From Pascua guehoae (taxonomy: Eukaryota > Basidiomycota > Tremellomycetes > Trichosporonales > Trichosporonaceae): a DNA stretch of 64,000 nt. The stretch spans positions 843,426-907,425 of the forward strand of contig BCJX01000001.1 of assembly GCA_001600415.1 (NCBI GenBank). The letters run 5' to 3'. This document shows, piece by piece, positions 11,675 through 20,681 of the stretch (positions are counted from its first letter, which is position 1; every line of letters begins with the position of its first letter). Below the pieces are notes generated by a model. The model saw nothing but the letters and a program-made list of their open reading frames with translations. It did no database searches and was not told the origin of the DNA. The position numbers and the translations under genes were made by a program.

Positions 11675-12037
11675 CTAGTTCTTGTGGTAGCCGGGCGTGC
11701 TGCTGCCGCTGCCTGGGACGTTAGCCAAGTACGGGGACGGGGTCGTAGGGAAAGGGGCAGGCGGTGGGGGGGGGGGGGGGGGGGGCGGAGGGGAGGGATA
11801 CGTACTCGAAGCGTACGAGTAGGCCGAGGGCGCGTACGAGCCCTGCGAGGTCGCGGCGTACTGCGTGTTCGCGGCGTACTGCGAGTTCGCGGCGTACTGC
11901 GAGGTCGCGGCGTAGGTCTGCGCGGCCTGCTGCTGCGGCTGCTGGATGGGCGCGAGGCGGTAGCTGTCGTCGGGGCCGCGGGGGAACTGGATCGTGTAGC
12001 CCGGGGTGGACGAGTAGGTCGGGTAGGTGTAGGACAT
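11675..12037 (-). CDS. Small Tyr/Ala/Gln-rich repeat protein, function unknown
   Basis: Two exons (12037-11806 and 11712-11675) give 89 aa. The unspliced frame also stays open for 120 aa, but it runs through a polyproline tract produced by a 20-base G/C homopolymer. The segment has a canonical GTACGT donor and a CTAAC-cccag acceptor, so it is better read as an intron. The protein starts MSYTYPTYSSTPGYTIQFPR, has a central repeat of the type SQYAAN/TQYAAT (four copies, about residues 41-66), and ends SSTPGYHKN. The motif STPGY occurs at both ends. There is no signal peptide or membrane segment. The upstream DNA is a CCA/GTG-repeat 5' leader. I do not recognise the family; it could be a disordered stress-type protein, but nothing in the sequence proves a role. 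Confidence 0.6.
   Translation of the reverse strand: MSYTYPTYSSTPGYTIQFPRGPDDSYRLAPIQQPQQQAAQTYAATSQYAANSQYAANTQYAATSQGSYAPSAYSYASSTYPSPPPPPPPPPPPAPFPTTPSPYLANVPGSGSSTPGYHKN
11766..11785. repeat. Poly-G tract inside the intron of the YAA-repeat gene
   Basis: Twenty consecutive G on the plus strand (C on the coding strand) lie in the predicted intron 11713-11805. The length is likely variable between isolates or uncertain in the assembly. Confidence 0.8.
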
Positions 12038-14487
12038 TGTTGGTGGTGGTGGTGGTGGGTGGTGGTGTGGTGGTGGGTAGTAGGGTGTTTGTGGGTGGTG
12101 GTGGTTGGCGTGGTGGTGTGGTGGTGGTGGTGGTTGTTGGAGCTAGACCAGCCTCGAGGGGGGTTCTTATACCATTCTCGACCACTCCCAGACCAGCTCT
12201 CACGTCTGGCATGCCGTGTCCCACCCCCTACGCATCGCCATCACAGGACAGACCAAAGGACCAAAGGACCAAAGGGCTGTGGTGGAAAGGACCAAAGGGC
12301 TGTGATGGACTGTGACTGTGATGGAGGGGTGACTGTGATGAAACGGAAACGCTCGCCTCGTGTCATGTTTGTGGTATCGTCTTGGCTGACGCGCCGTCCA
12401 TGGGGTGCGAGCGGGGGGGGAAGGACAGGCCATTGTTCTCTTGTTCTCTTGTTCTGGGCTGGGTTGCTAAAGGAGGGCTGGTTGGAGGCCGCGGGCAGAG
12501 ATGCAAAGGAAGCCCACGATGGGACAGTCCAGCCGAGGGGACGAGATAACAAAACGGCGCGGGCGTGGCAGTGGCGTGTGGCACGCATCGCCACGGCCGC
12601 CATGAAACGCGCCGGTGCGGACGGCTCCAGACACGCAGACGCGCAGTGCCAGTGTGCGCCTCTGTGCAAACCTCTGGACGCGACACTGGAAGGATACCCA
12701 ACTTTCAAACGTGTCCCATCCGGCCCCTTTCGCTGGGCGCCACACGGCTTCGACGTCCTTTCGATCTCCAGCTGGCTGTGGCAGTGGCAGTGATGCAAGC
12801 ACTGTGGTGCTTGGGGTCAGTGCTGCGTTTCATCTCTCGAGACAATAACAAACGCCACATGTACATGCGCAAGCACCACACGCACACGCGAGCAGACGAG
12901 CAGACGAGCAGACGAACACCAGAGCACATGTCCGATACCAACGGACCCAAGGGCGAAATGGTGACCAAAGGCTAGTCGCCGATTTGTGCTGACGCGCGCG
13001 AGGGGGGCGCGTGATAAATAAATCACTTGGACGTATCGCACCAGTACACTGTACACAAACAGTACACGAACAATACACGAGCAGTACACGAACGGTTCCG
13101 CAGCCACTGCCTCGTGTTCTCGGCATTGCATCCCTCGCACCCACTCCACTGCAGCCCTGGACGCACCCGACGGGCCCGGTTTCGTCGCCTTTGTGCTAGG
13201 GCCGTTGTGGCACTGCCTTTGTCATGTCGGGGCCTTGTGCGGCGGGAAAAGGAGCAGGGGGAGCCCACGGTGAGTGCCACTGTGTGAAGGGGAGGTTGTC
13301 TCCTGGTGCGGTACGGTACGGTGTTTCCAGTCGTGTGTCATTGTGATACAGCTGAATCGCTGTTTCATCACTGCTCGCACCGCCCGTTCTTTGGTTGAGT
13401 GTGTGCATGCTGCAGAACAATGGGAACAGGGTAGTCATGGCAGGGGGGATGGCATCATCGGCACGGGAGCGTCAGTGATGACAGCTTGAAGAACCCATTA
13501 GACTCCAGCAGACCTTCAACCCACTGGAACTAGAACCCCCGCCCAATGACGGGCGACACGGCTCTACAAGCCGGCCACGAGCGGGCATGCAATGGCCGAA
13601 AGGATGGCGCCGGGTGAGACGACAAAGAAGCATGCAAAGGCCCGTGCGAGAACAAGCAAGTCATCGCAGAATAGTCTGGGCAGGGGAACGACCCGAGAAC
13701 TTCCAAAGGAGACGTGAGTGCTAAACCCAAAACGAGGCGCCACAATTGCCACGTACGCATGCTGGTCTGGAACGAACTGTGTGCGGGGCATGGAGCAATG
13801 CCGGACAGCGTAGGGCGATGCCGGATGGGGAGTTGACGTGCTATGAGCTCGAGGCCAAAGGAGGTCATGGTCAGGGGTCCTTGGGCCATGGGGAGGCATG
13901 GTAAACAAGCAAAGGCAGCTTGAACGCTGGAGGGGGGCCAAGCGCGGGTGGCGCAACATGTCTCTCGCCGGCAGGCGCGCAGATGGGTGCGGTCGCGTGC
14001 TTATGCATGCATGGGTGGAAACTAACTACAACGGCCGGTAAGCGGGGGACGTGGTATTGAGTAATTGAGTAACCAGAGCTCTGGGGCAAGAGCCTTGCAG
14101 CTCTGTTTGTGGCAACGGGACGTGGCATAAGTAACCAGAGCGCCAGAGCTCTGGCCGGCAAGAGTTTCGTAACTCGCAGCTCGCAAGCTCAGTGCGTTCG
14201 CCCAACAGTATGCAGTATGCACATATGCATTGGAAAATACAAACACCGCGGCGCGGACGTGACTAAACTACAAAGGGCAAGGAAGGGAATCTTGATGGGT
14301 TCATGGTGTTGGGATGAGGGGACGCCTCGAATGTGTTGTGGGGGTTGATGGGTCCACGATGCGAGTCTGATGTGGCACCGAGGACGCAGAGTTGCCTTGC
14401 TGCAGCCGGCGCAAGCAGCGCGAGACCAGGACAGTCTACAGCCATAGCCCACAACCACAGCCGACAACCTCTGACCACAGTCCACAC
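12038..14487. other. Gene-poor region with CCA/TGG repeat leader
   Basis: The first ~110 bases (12038-12150) are degenerate TGG/TGTGG repeats, the 5' leader and promoter of the minus-strand small gene. The remaining ~2.3 kb shows only overlapping spurious frames without family resemblance. A short ACAGTACACGAACA-type repeat lies at 13045-13095. I see no supported gene. Confidence 0.4.
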
Positions 14488-16196
14488 CTACTTCTTGCCC
14501 AGAGGCGACGGCGTGTTGCTCGCGAACGAGCGCGTGCTGCTCGTGGGCGAGGGCGTGTTGGGAAACTGTCCGTCGCGGGGCGGCGGCGGCGGCGGCGGCG
14601 GCATCTTGGCCTGCTCGAGGGCGCGGCGGAGGGCGGCATCGGCGGGGATGGCGGGGGCCGAGTACGTGCCGACGGCGGCGGGGGTGGTGGACGTGGTGAA
14701 CGGGCCGGCGGGGGTGGGGGCCGTGGGNNNNNNNNNNNNNNNNNNNNNNNNNNNNNNNNNNNNNNNNNNNNNNNNNNNNNNNNNNNNNNNNNNNNNNNNN
14801 NNNNNNNNNNNNNNNNNNNNNNNNNNNNNNNNNNNNNNNNNNNNNNNNNNNNNNNNNNNNNNNNNNNNNNNNNNNNNNNNNNNNNNNNNNNNNNNNNNNN
14901 NNNNNNNNNNNNNNNNNNNNNGGATGGGGGCGAGGGGGTCGTGATTGCCGCCTTTCGGCGGCTTTTGCGCGCGGGGGGCTCGGTGAGGGGTGCGGGCGGC
15001 GAGGGGGTCTTGAATGCCGGGTTGGCGGGGGGCGAGGGCGTCTTGAATGCCGGGTTTGGGCCGGTGGCGGGCGGAGAGGGTGTCTTGTTCTTGGAGGCCA
15101 GGTAGGGCGAGGCGGGACAAGTGGGGACGTCGGTGGGAGCGGGCGTGGGGTCCGAGCCCTCGCCGTTGGTGGGAGGGGGTGTGTGGCCCGAGCCCTCGGC
15201 GTCGGTGGAAGCGTGCGCGTGGCCCGAGCCCTCGGCGTGGGTGAGGCCGCCACCGGGGGAGGTAGTCTCGTCCGCCGTGGCGTCGGCGTCGGCGTCGGCG
15301 TCGGACTCCCGCATGTCCACGTCGGGGGTGGCGGCGCCGATGTCCTCGAAGGACGTGTAGGGCGGCGGCGGCGAGGGCGAGTTCTGCGCGCCGGCGCGGG
15401 CACCCCCGGCCCCGTAAATTCCATCGCGGACGCCCACCGCGCTGAAGGGGTTGTCAAAGTCGCTGTCCGTAACCTCGTCGTCGTCGGGGAAGCTGTGGGC
15501 GTCGGGCTCGGACATGACGATCTCGGGCGTGTGGGGCACGGCGGAACCTGTGGGACTCGTGTAGCGCGGCGGTGGCGTGGGCGTGTTGGCGGACATGTGC
15601 GAGTGCGCGCCGGGACGGGTGGGTGTGGGCGTAGCGGCCCCGCGATATTCGTTGAGCCAGGTCTCCATGTCGTCCGAGCCCTCGGCGTCGCGGTCCGTCA
15701 GTCCGTCGTCGTTGGGGGAGCTTGCTTCGGCGTCGGGCTCGGACATGTCGATCTCGGGCGTATGGGGCACGGCGGAACCTGTGGGACGGGCGTAGCGCGG
15801 CTGCGGCGTGGGTGTGTCTGGTGTGCTGTGGGGGGGCGGGCGCGTGCGTGCTGCGTCGCCCTGCTGGCCCGGCGGGGTGGTCTGGTCATTCGTCCCGGCG
15901 GTGCTGGTCTGGGTGGCCTGGCTGGTACCGGAGGTCGTGGTCTGGGTGGCCTGTGTGTTCTGTGTGGTATGGGCGACCTGGGCGGTGCCAAAGTTGGGCT
16001 GGCGGGGGAGAGCGTGCGCGAAAGTGTTGGGCGAGATGAGCGGGACGACGGCCAAGGCGTGGGCAGGGGGCGTGTCGGGGCCCAGAGGGCGGACGGCGAC
16101 GTGGCCGCCCGGCGTGGGGGAGGGCGTCGAGTGGTGGACCTTGGGGATGGGAGGGGTACGGTCGGGGTCACCGATGGGGGGTTTGTTGGGTGTCAT
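14488..16196 (-). CDS. Proline-rich disordered protein with assembly gap
   Basis: The protein begins MTPNKPPIGDPDRTPPIPKV and is almost entirely low complexity, rich in Pro, Thr, Ser and Asp. Two imperfect ~60-residue repeats carry GSAVPHTPEI(D/V)MSEPDA followed by acidic runs; a third, shorter copy reads GAATPDVDMRESDADADAD. A SPPPPYTSFED segment contains a PPxY motif of the kind WW domains bind. Later come AEGSGH repeats and NPAFKTPSPPA repeats. The assembly gap (14728-14921, Ns) interrupts the gene. After it the C-terminus (AALRRALEQAKMPPPPPPPP to SNTPSPLGKK) is in another frame, so the gap length is probably an estimate or the gap hides an intron. The frame is open up to 16319, but the first ATG in good context is at 16196. 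Function unknown; a regulatory scaffold is only a guess. Confidence 0.5.
14728..14921. other. Assembly gap (N run)
   Basis: 194 undetermined bases lie within the proline-rich gene. Flanking sequence is highly repetitive and GC-rich, a likely cause of the assembly failure. Frames on either side do not match the nominal gap length. Confidence 0.95.
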
Positions 16197-17135
16197 CGTG
16201 CAAGAGCTTGTTGGGAGGGTGGTAGAGGCTGACTCCGACAAAGTCGAGTGTGGCACCACGGGCAAGGTGAAGAGCGAGAAGGTCACAGAGGTAGGTGAGT
16301 TATGAGGGAAGGAGTACAAGATGAGGATGAGCTGTGGAAGGAGTGGTGGGAGAGGTGGGGAGGGAGTAGACGGCGTGGGCTCGCATTAAGTATCCGTCAG
16401 AACATGAGGTCAACATACTGGGTGGTGGGTGCGGGTGAGTGATAAGAAGCATTGATGCTGGAGTGGCGAGCACAACTCGACTTGTCGCACTCTCTCTCTC
16501 CTGTTTCATTTTGTCAAACAAAACGATGTTGCGAATGATGGACGGCTCGAGAGGCGGTGGTGAACCATACACACACACACACACACACACGTTAGAAGGA
16601 AGCGGTAGGCATATATGGTGTGACTGATGAGATACGCTTATGTATGTGGTTTGTATCGTGTCGACGTTAAACAGCCCCTTGTGCCAATGCGAGAGTGATT
16701 CAGAAAAGGTCATGGGGAGATCACTCTACGCAAGGGTGACAACAATGAGTTCGCAGAGTCTGCCACATACTGTTCAACGGTCAGAACCAAGACGTGCTAC
16801 TCTAGGAGAGAGTGACATCGTTGAGATCAATGCGCAGGTGAACGCCAAGGCAGAACAAAAGGTCAGAAGCAAACATTAGATACCACCTGTCTGTTCACCG
16901 TCCCGAGTTTTCACAGCGAGGGTGGTGACCACGATGGGTGGAAGAACCAACAACGACCATAGTCGCACAGGACAGCAGGGAGGATTGGGTTTATCGTGGG
17001 GACAGGTGTGTGTGTTTGGATCGTTTTGAAACGTAAATGAAGGCAAAGTGGGCGAAAGTAAAAGACGATGCCTTGTTGTGCCTTGTGCCGCTAGCCACTG
17101 CTACCAAAACAGTCGCTAGCCTGGCAACAAACCGC
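16197..17135. other. Upstream region of the proline-rich gene, with AC microsatellite
   Basis: The interval includes a pyrimidine-rich leader for the minus-strand gene and an (AC)11 microsatellite at 16569-16590. I see no supported gene. Confidence 0.4.
16569..16590. repeat. (AC)n microsatellite
   Basis: Eleven uninterrupted AC dinucleotides, upstream of the proline-rich gene. Confidence 0.9.
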
Positions 17136-17140
17136 AAAAA
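17136..17140 (-). terminator. Pol III terminator of tRNA-Asp copy 1
   Basis: Five T on the minus strand, four bases after the tRNA 3' end, a standard RNA polymerase III stop. Confidence 0.75.
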
Positions 17141-17144
17141 GATT

Positions 17145-17228
17145 CTCTCTGTCGGAGAGTCGAACTCCGCTCTCCCGCGACCACGTTAAGTGACAAGCGA
17201 GCATACTAAACCGATATACGAACAGAGA
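17145..17228 (-). tRNA. tRNA-Asp (GTC), with 11-nt intron
   Basis: Read on the minus strand, the acceptor arms TCTCTGT and ACAGAGA pair perfectly and are followed by discriminator G, the identity base expected for tRNA-Asp. The anticodon stem CTCGC/GCGGG encloses loop TTGTCAC with anticodon GTC. The T arm has GGAGTTCGACTCTCC. Eleven extra bases (17180-17190) sit directly 3' of position 37, the canonical eukaryotic tRNA intron site. A second copy at 45378-45457 has the same exon sequence and a 7-nt intron. Confidence 0.9.
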
Positions 17229-17804
17229 TGCTGATTTTATTATTTCCTCATTGATAAGGCGTCCAGGAAACTGACCCTTTCCATTTCCCAAGTGGCGCAC
17301 TGGCATGAGTGTGGCTAGTTGCCCGGTGTCGTTCAAAGAACAAGTCGGCAAGCGGGGATGATTGCTCCATAGCAGATCAGTAAATGGTGGCACAGAGGTC
17401 CTCGCAACGCCTCTCAGGTGTTGCTGGGAACGAGCGAGGGGGCGGTGTCTCCCAATGGCCCGTTGGCTAGGGTTTGTTGGAGCGCCACCGCTCCAACGAG
17501 GTGCCGACGTAGATCTCGAACTGGAACACATCCCACCGAGATACGAACGGCGATGTCAACGTGTCCTTTCCGCTCATATAACAGCAGAGCAGAAAGGAAG
17601 CTGTCCCAGTCCTGCAGGTAACCCTAGGTGCACGTAACGGGCCGACAGGGCCGTCCGGCAGGATTGTGAGCTAGCCCCGATCCAATCGCCGCCGACGTCG
17701 TATACCCCGCCACCAGGGCTCGCAAACAGTGGTTCTGGACACACCAAACCCACCCCAGACTCTGCAGAACGTCCCCCGGACGCTTGGAAGAGCCCATGGC
17801 CGCC
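17229..17804. other. Inter-tRNA spacer
   Basis: The spacer separates tRNA-Asp from the minus-strand tRNA-Arg. There is no protein-like frame and no repeat of note. Confidence 0.4.
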
Positions 17805-17808
17805 AAAA
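17805..17808 (-). terminator. Pol III terminator of tRNA-Arg copy 1
   Basis: A run of T on the minus strand immediately after the discriminator base. Confidence 0.75.
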
Positions 17809-17931
17809 AGGTCACGACGGGGATCGAACCCGCGATCTCCTGATAACAATGATGTTCCGCGCTGCCAACCACAAGGGCTAGAAGAGGGAGAGAGGTCGTA
17901 GTCAGACGCCGTACCATTTGGCCACGCGACC
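17809..17931 (-). tRNA. tRNA-Arg (ACG), with 51-nt intron
   Basis: On the minus strand the exons are GGTCGCGTGGCC... and ...CGTGACC, forming a 7-bp acceptor stem with one G-T pair. The anticodon stem TCTGA/TCAGG encloses loop CTACGAA with anticodon ACG (A34 normally becomes inosine). The intron 17845-17895 lies between positions 37 and 38. The T arm reads CGGGTTCGATCCCCG. The mature sequence is the same as the plus-strand copy at 18367-18487, but the introns differ except for a shared core (CCCTTGTGGTYGG). Confidence 0.9.
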
Positions 17932-18366
17932 TGTGGTGTTTTCCAGAGTACAGATAGGACAGGGGGCCGGGGGGTGTAAGAGCCGGGACGGGGTGAGATA
18001 GATCTGAGAGAGAGCGAGTGGAAGAGAGGTAACGAGGGTCGAGAGAGTCTACACCGTGACACCAAGCGGCGGGCACAGCACAGACAGAGACCTGAGGACC
18101 TCTTCAGCTGGTATAGCTGATGAGACTACACTGCCACGATAGCGAGACTATACACGAGGACACCGACGACGTCGGCTCATCACCGCCGTCGCACCTTCCG
18201 AACAGCGACCCAATATCCCTGTCGTCCATTCACCCAATCTTCCCTCCCAGCTCATCAACAACCTCACAACCTTTCTCCAGCTCGAAGCAGAGCATTCTGC
18301 CCATGCACAGCCCCCACAAGACATGGCTCGCGGGCACCCCGCGTCTGCTCGCGATCGTTTCATCAA
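17932..18366. other. Spacer between inverted tRNA-Arg genes
   Basis: These 435 bp separate the two head-to-head tRNA-Arg genes. There is no supported protein gene; pyrimidine-rich blocks are present. Confidence 0.4.
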
Positions 18367-18487
18367 GGTCGCGTGGCCAAATGGTACGGCGTCTGACTAC
18401 GACTTTCCTCTGCCTTTTGAACCCTTGTGGTCGGTAGCTCGGAGTAGTTTAATCAGGAGATCGCGGGTTCGATCCCCGTCGTGACCT
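18367..18487 (+). tRNA. tRNA-Arg (ACG), with 49-nt intron
   Basis: The exons 18367-18402 and 18452-18487 fold into a full cloverleaf: acceptor GGTCGCG/CGTGACC, anticodon loop CTACGAA with ACG, T arm CGGGTTCGATCCCCG and discriminator T. The intron 18403-18451 is at the canonical position. It is inverted relative to the near-identical copy at 17809-17931. Confidence 0.9.
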
Positions 18488-18491
18488 TTTT
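18488..18491 (+). terminator. Pol III terminator of tRNA-Arg copy 2
   Basis: Four T follow discriminator T, making five in a row. Confidence 0.75.
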
Positions 18492-19193
18492 GAACATCCG
18501 GCAAGGTTGGGGAGGTTGCATGATGTCGGAGGAGCCGTGCCGTTGGACGAGGGGGTCGTGGTGGACTCGTTCCCAGTTTAGCACTGCACGTGCTTGGCGG
18601 AAGAATGCGTCTAGTTACTGGAGCACATGGCAGAGAGGTCGCGACGCGCGAGTTCCTCGTCTCCAGAAGCTATCTCGCACGTTGATTTGCGCCATGAGCT
18701 CGACGTTGTCTTTCAGGTGTACAATGTCATGTCTGTTCCGGAGCAGACGCCACTGCCACAAGCACATCCATCCATCCGTCCATCCTTGATATCCATCCGG
18801 GTCGCTCAAACCCGACCGACCGTGCACCCTGTATCCCTATCTGATCCCCCCTAGTACAGAGTAACTGTATTAGACCCGCGATTATTGGCCGTAGAGGAAA
18901 AATCCGAATTACTCCGAGAGAGCGTGTCCGACTAGGCCCGGGGTCAGTTGCCTCCGTCTTTGGTCCACCACAGACTCTGACTGGCTGACGGCCGACCCGG
19001 GATGCATCACCATGCATGGCCTCCTGCAGCCACCTGGCCACCGCTGGGTGCGCTGGGTGTAGGCTGCTGGCTGCTGGGACGAAACCAACCTGGCTCACTT
19101 GTCCTTGCTCGTTCTGATCGTCGTCGTCCGCCCGCCGTTCGCTGTTTGCTCCCTCGTGCTCACCACTCTACCGCCCCCGCCAGCCCGAACGCC
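18492..19193. other. Intergenic region upstream of SDH4
   Basis: No supported gene is visible. A CATC/CCAT-rich short repeat lies near 18765-18800. The SDH4 promoter should be within the last ~200 bases, which turn pyrimidine-rich. Confidence 0.4.
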
Positions 19194-20322
19194 ATGTCCC
19201 TCCTCCGCACCCAGCTCCGCGCCGGCCTCGGCCTCGGTGTCCGCCAGATCCACACGTGTGCGTTTCCATGCTCCAATCACGCGGCGGGTATTCTATTCGC
19301 ATCCGCACGCCGAGCAATGTCTGGGACGGTAGACGTCTGATGTCCGCTGCCCGGTGGGCTGGGCATGCGCTTCGACGACGTGCGCCGGGCTGCTGTTCCC
19401 GGGTGCGATGTGGGCCGGCGCCATTGCGCGCGTCTCGGTGCTGCTCGCCGTTGCGCATGCCGCTAATGCTCTTGCTCCCGCCTCCCATCCCAACATCTCG
19501 AATGTCCATGTCCATGCTCACACACAGCGCGCGCGGTCGCCATTCGTGCATCGCAGTCGGCCCGCGAGGCCATCTCGGCCCAGGAGACGGCCGGGTTCAA
19601 GTACACGCCCGAGAACGGTGCGTAGAGCTCGCAGCGGGCAACGCAAGCAGTGCGGTCCGTGTGGAGTGCGTGTGGGCCGTATACCCGGCGCCGCAACGCT
19701 GGTGGTGTCGAGCACCAGGACTGGGAACACTGGTCCCCACAGCCCCCACCACACACGGCGCTGCTTGTGCTCCCTCCCCCTGCTACACTGGCCATCCATG
19801 CTCACTCGCAGCCATCTACAAGGGCACGGTCAACCACGCCGTCGAGCAGCTGCCCGTCAGCAAGTCGCACGGCTCGTACCACTGGGCATTTGAGCGTCTC
19901 CTCTCGGCCGCCCTCGTTCCCATGACCGTCTCGGCCTTTGTCATGTCCCCCACTGCCCACGTGAGTTGCCACAAGGGCAGAGTGCAGAGACACGTCTCGC
20001 AGAACCTGGGCGAGGACGGCATCCGTGTGCCCCTCGCACCGACGGCCCTCCGCTTCCCGCTCTCCAACTCTACCCTCGCAGTACTAACCCCTCGCAGCCC
20101 ATCTTTGACGGTGTCCTTGCCGTTTCCCTCCTCGTCCACTCGCACATTGGCTTCACTGCGTGCATTGACGACTATGTTCACGAGCGCAAGTACGGAGCTC
20201 TGGGTACCGCCGCACGCTGGGCGCTCCGCATCGGCACGGGCGGCGCCCTCCTCGGCATCTACGAGTTCAACACCAACGACATTGGCCTCACGGAGCTCAT
20301 TGCCAAGGTCTGGACCGCCTAA
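19194..20322 (+). CDS. SDH4: Succinate dehydrogenase membrane anchor subunit (CybS)
   Basis: This subunit of mitochondrial complex II anchors the flavoprotein/iron-sulfur dimer in the inner membrane and helps bind heme b and ubiquinone. Four exons (19194-19257, 19528-19617, 19812-19960, 20098-20322) encode 175 aa. The N-terminus (MSLLRTQLRAGLGLGVRQIH) is basic and Ser/Leu-rich, a mitochondrial targeting sequence. Family motifs are GSYHWAFERLLSAALVPM and HSHIGFTACIDDY. In the latter, His115 or His117 is the expected heme ligand and Asp126-Tyr127 the quinone-site pair. Three hydrophobic segments fit the three CybS helices. The length is normal. The introns (270, 194 and 137 nt) are long for this window. 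Confidence 0.93.
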
Positions 20323-20681
20323 GCAAAGAGACAAATTGGTGTACCAGTAGGATATGCAGCATTAGCAGCAACGCACAACCACAACCCACGCCCTAGTGGT
20401 ACACGGTACATGGGACGACTATTGACTTGAATACTAACGTGGATGGACATGGGGACATGCGGGGGACCATGAGGGAGACCATGATGGGGACCGGAAAATG
20501 AAGTGAAACGAATATGCTGGTCGAGTCTCTCGTGAGAGGACAATGTGCACGTTTACATGATGCGCGATCGCTTGCTCTGCCAGTCTGAGCCGCCTTCAGC
20601 AACGGGAAGGTCGGCCAGTGCAGTGCGGAACCCGCCAACGTGGCTGCGATCGGGCTTTGTGGGTGACTGGCTTCTGCTGGG
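20323..20681. other. Convergent 3' region SDH4 / RAD52
   Basis: The interval contains both 3' UTRs. An open minus-strand frame continuing to 20393 could be an alternative RAD52 terminus if a last intron is removed (see findings). Confidence 0.4.

Noticed and set aside
11486..12793. Long plus-strand open frame (435 codons)
   Set aside because: It runs across the antisense of the small YAA gene, homopolymers and TGG repeats; the composition is extreme and no domain appears.
16592..16900. Possible small gene downstream of the AC repeat
   Set aside because: Short frames without splice partners or protein-like composition.
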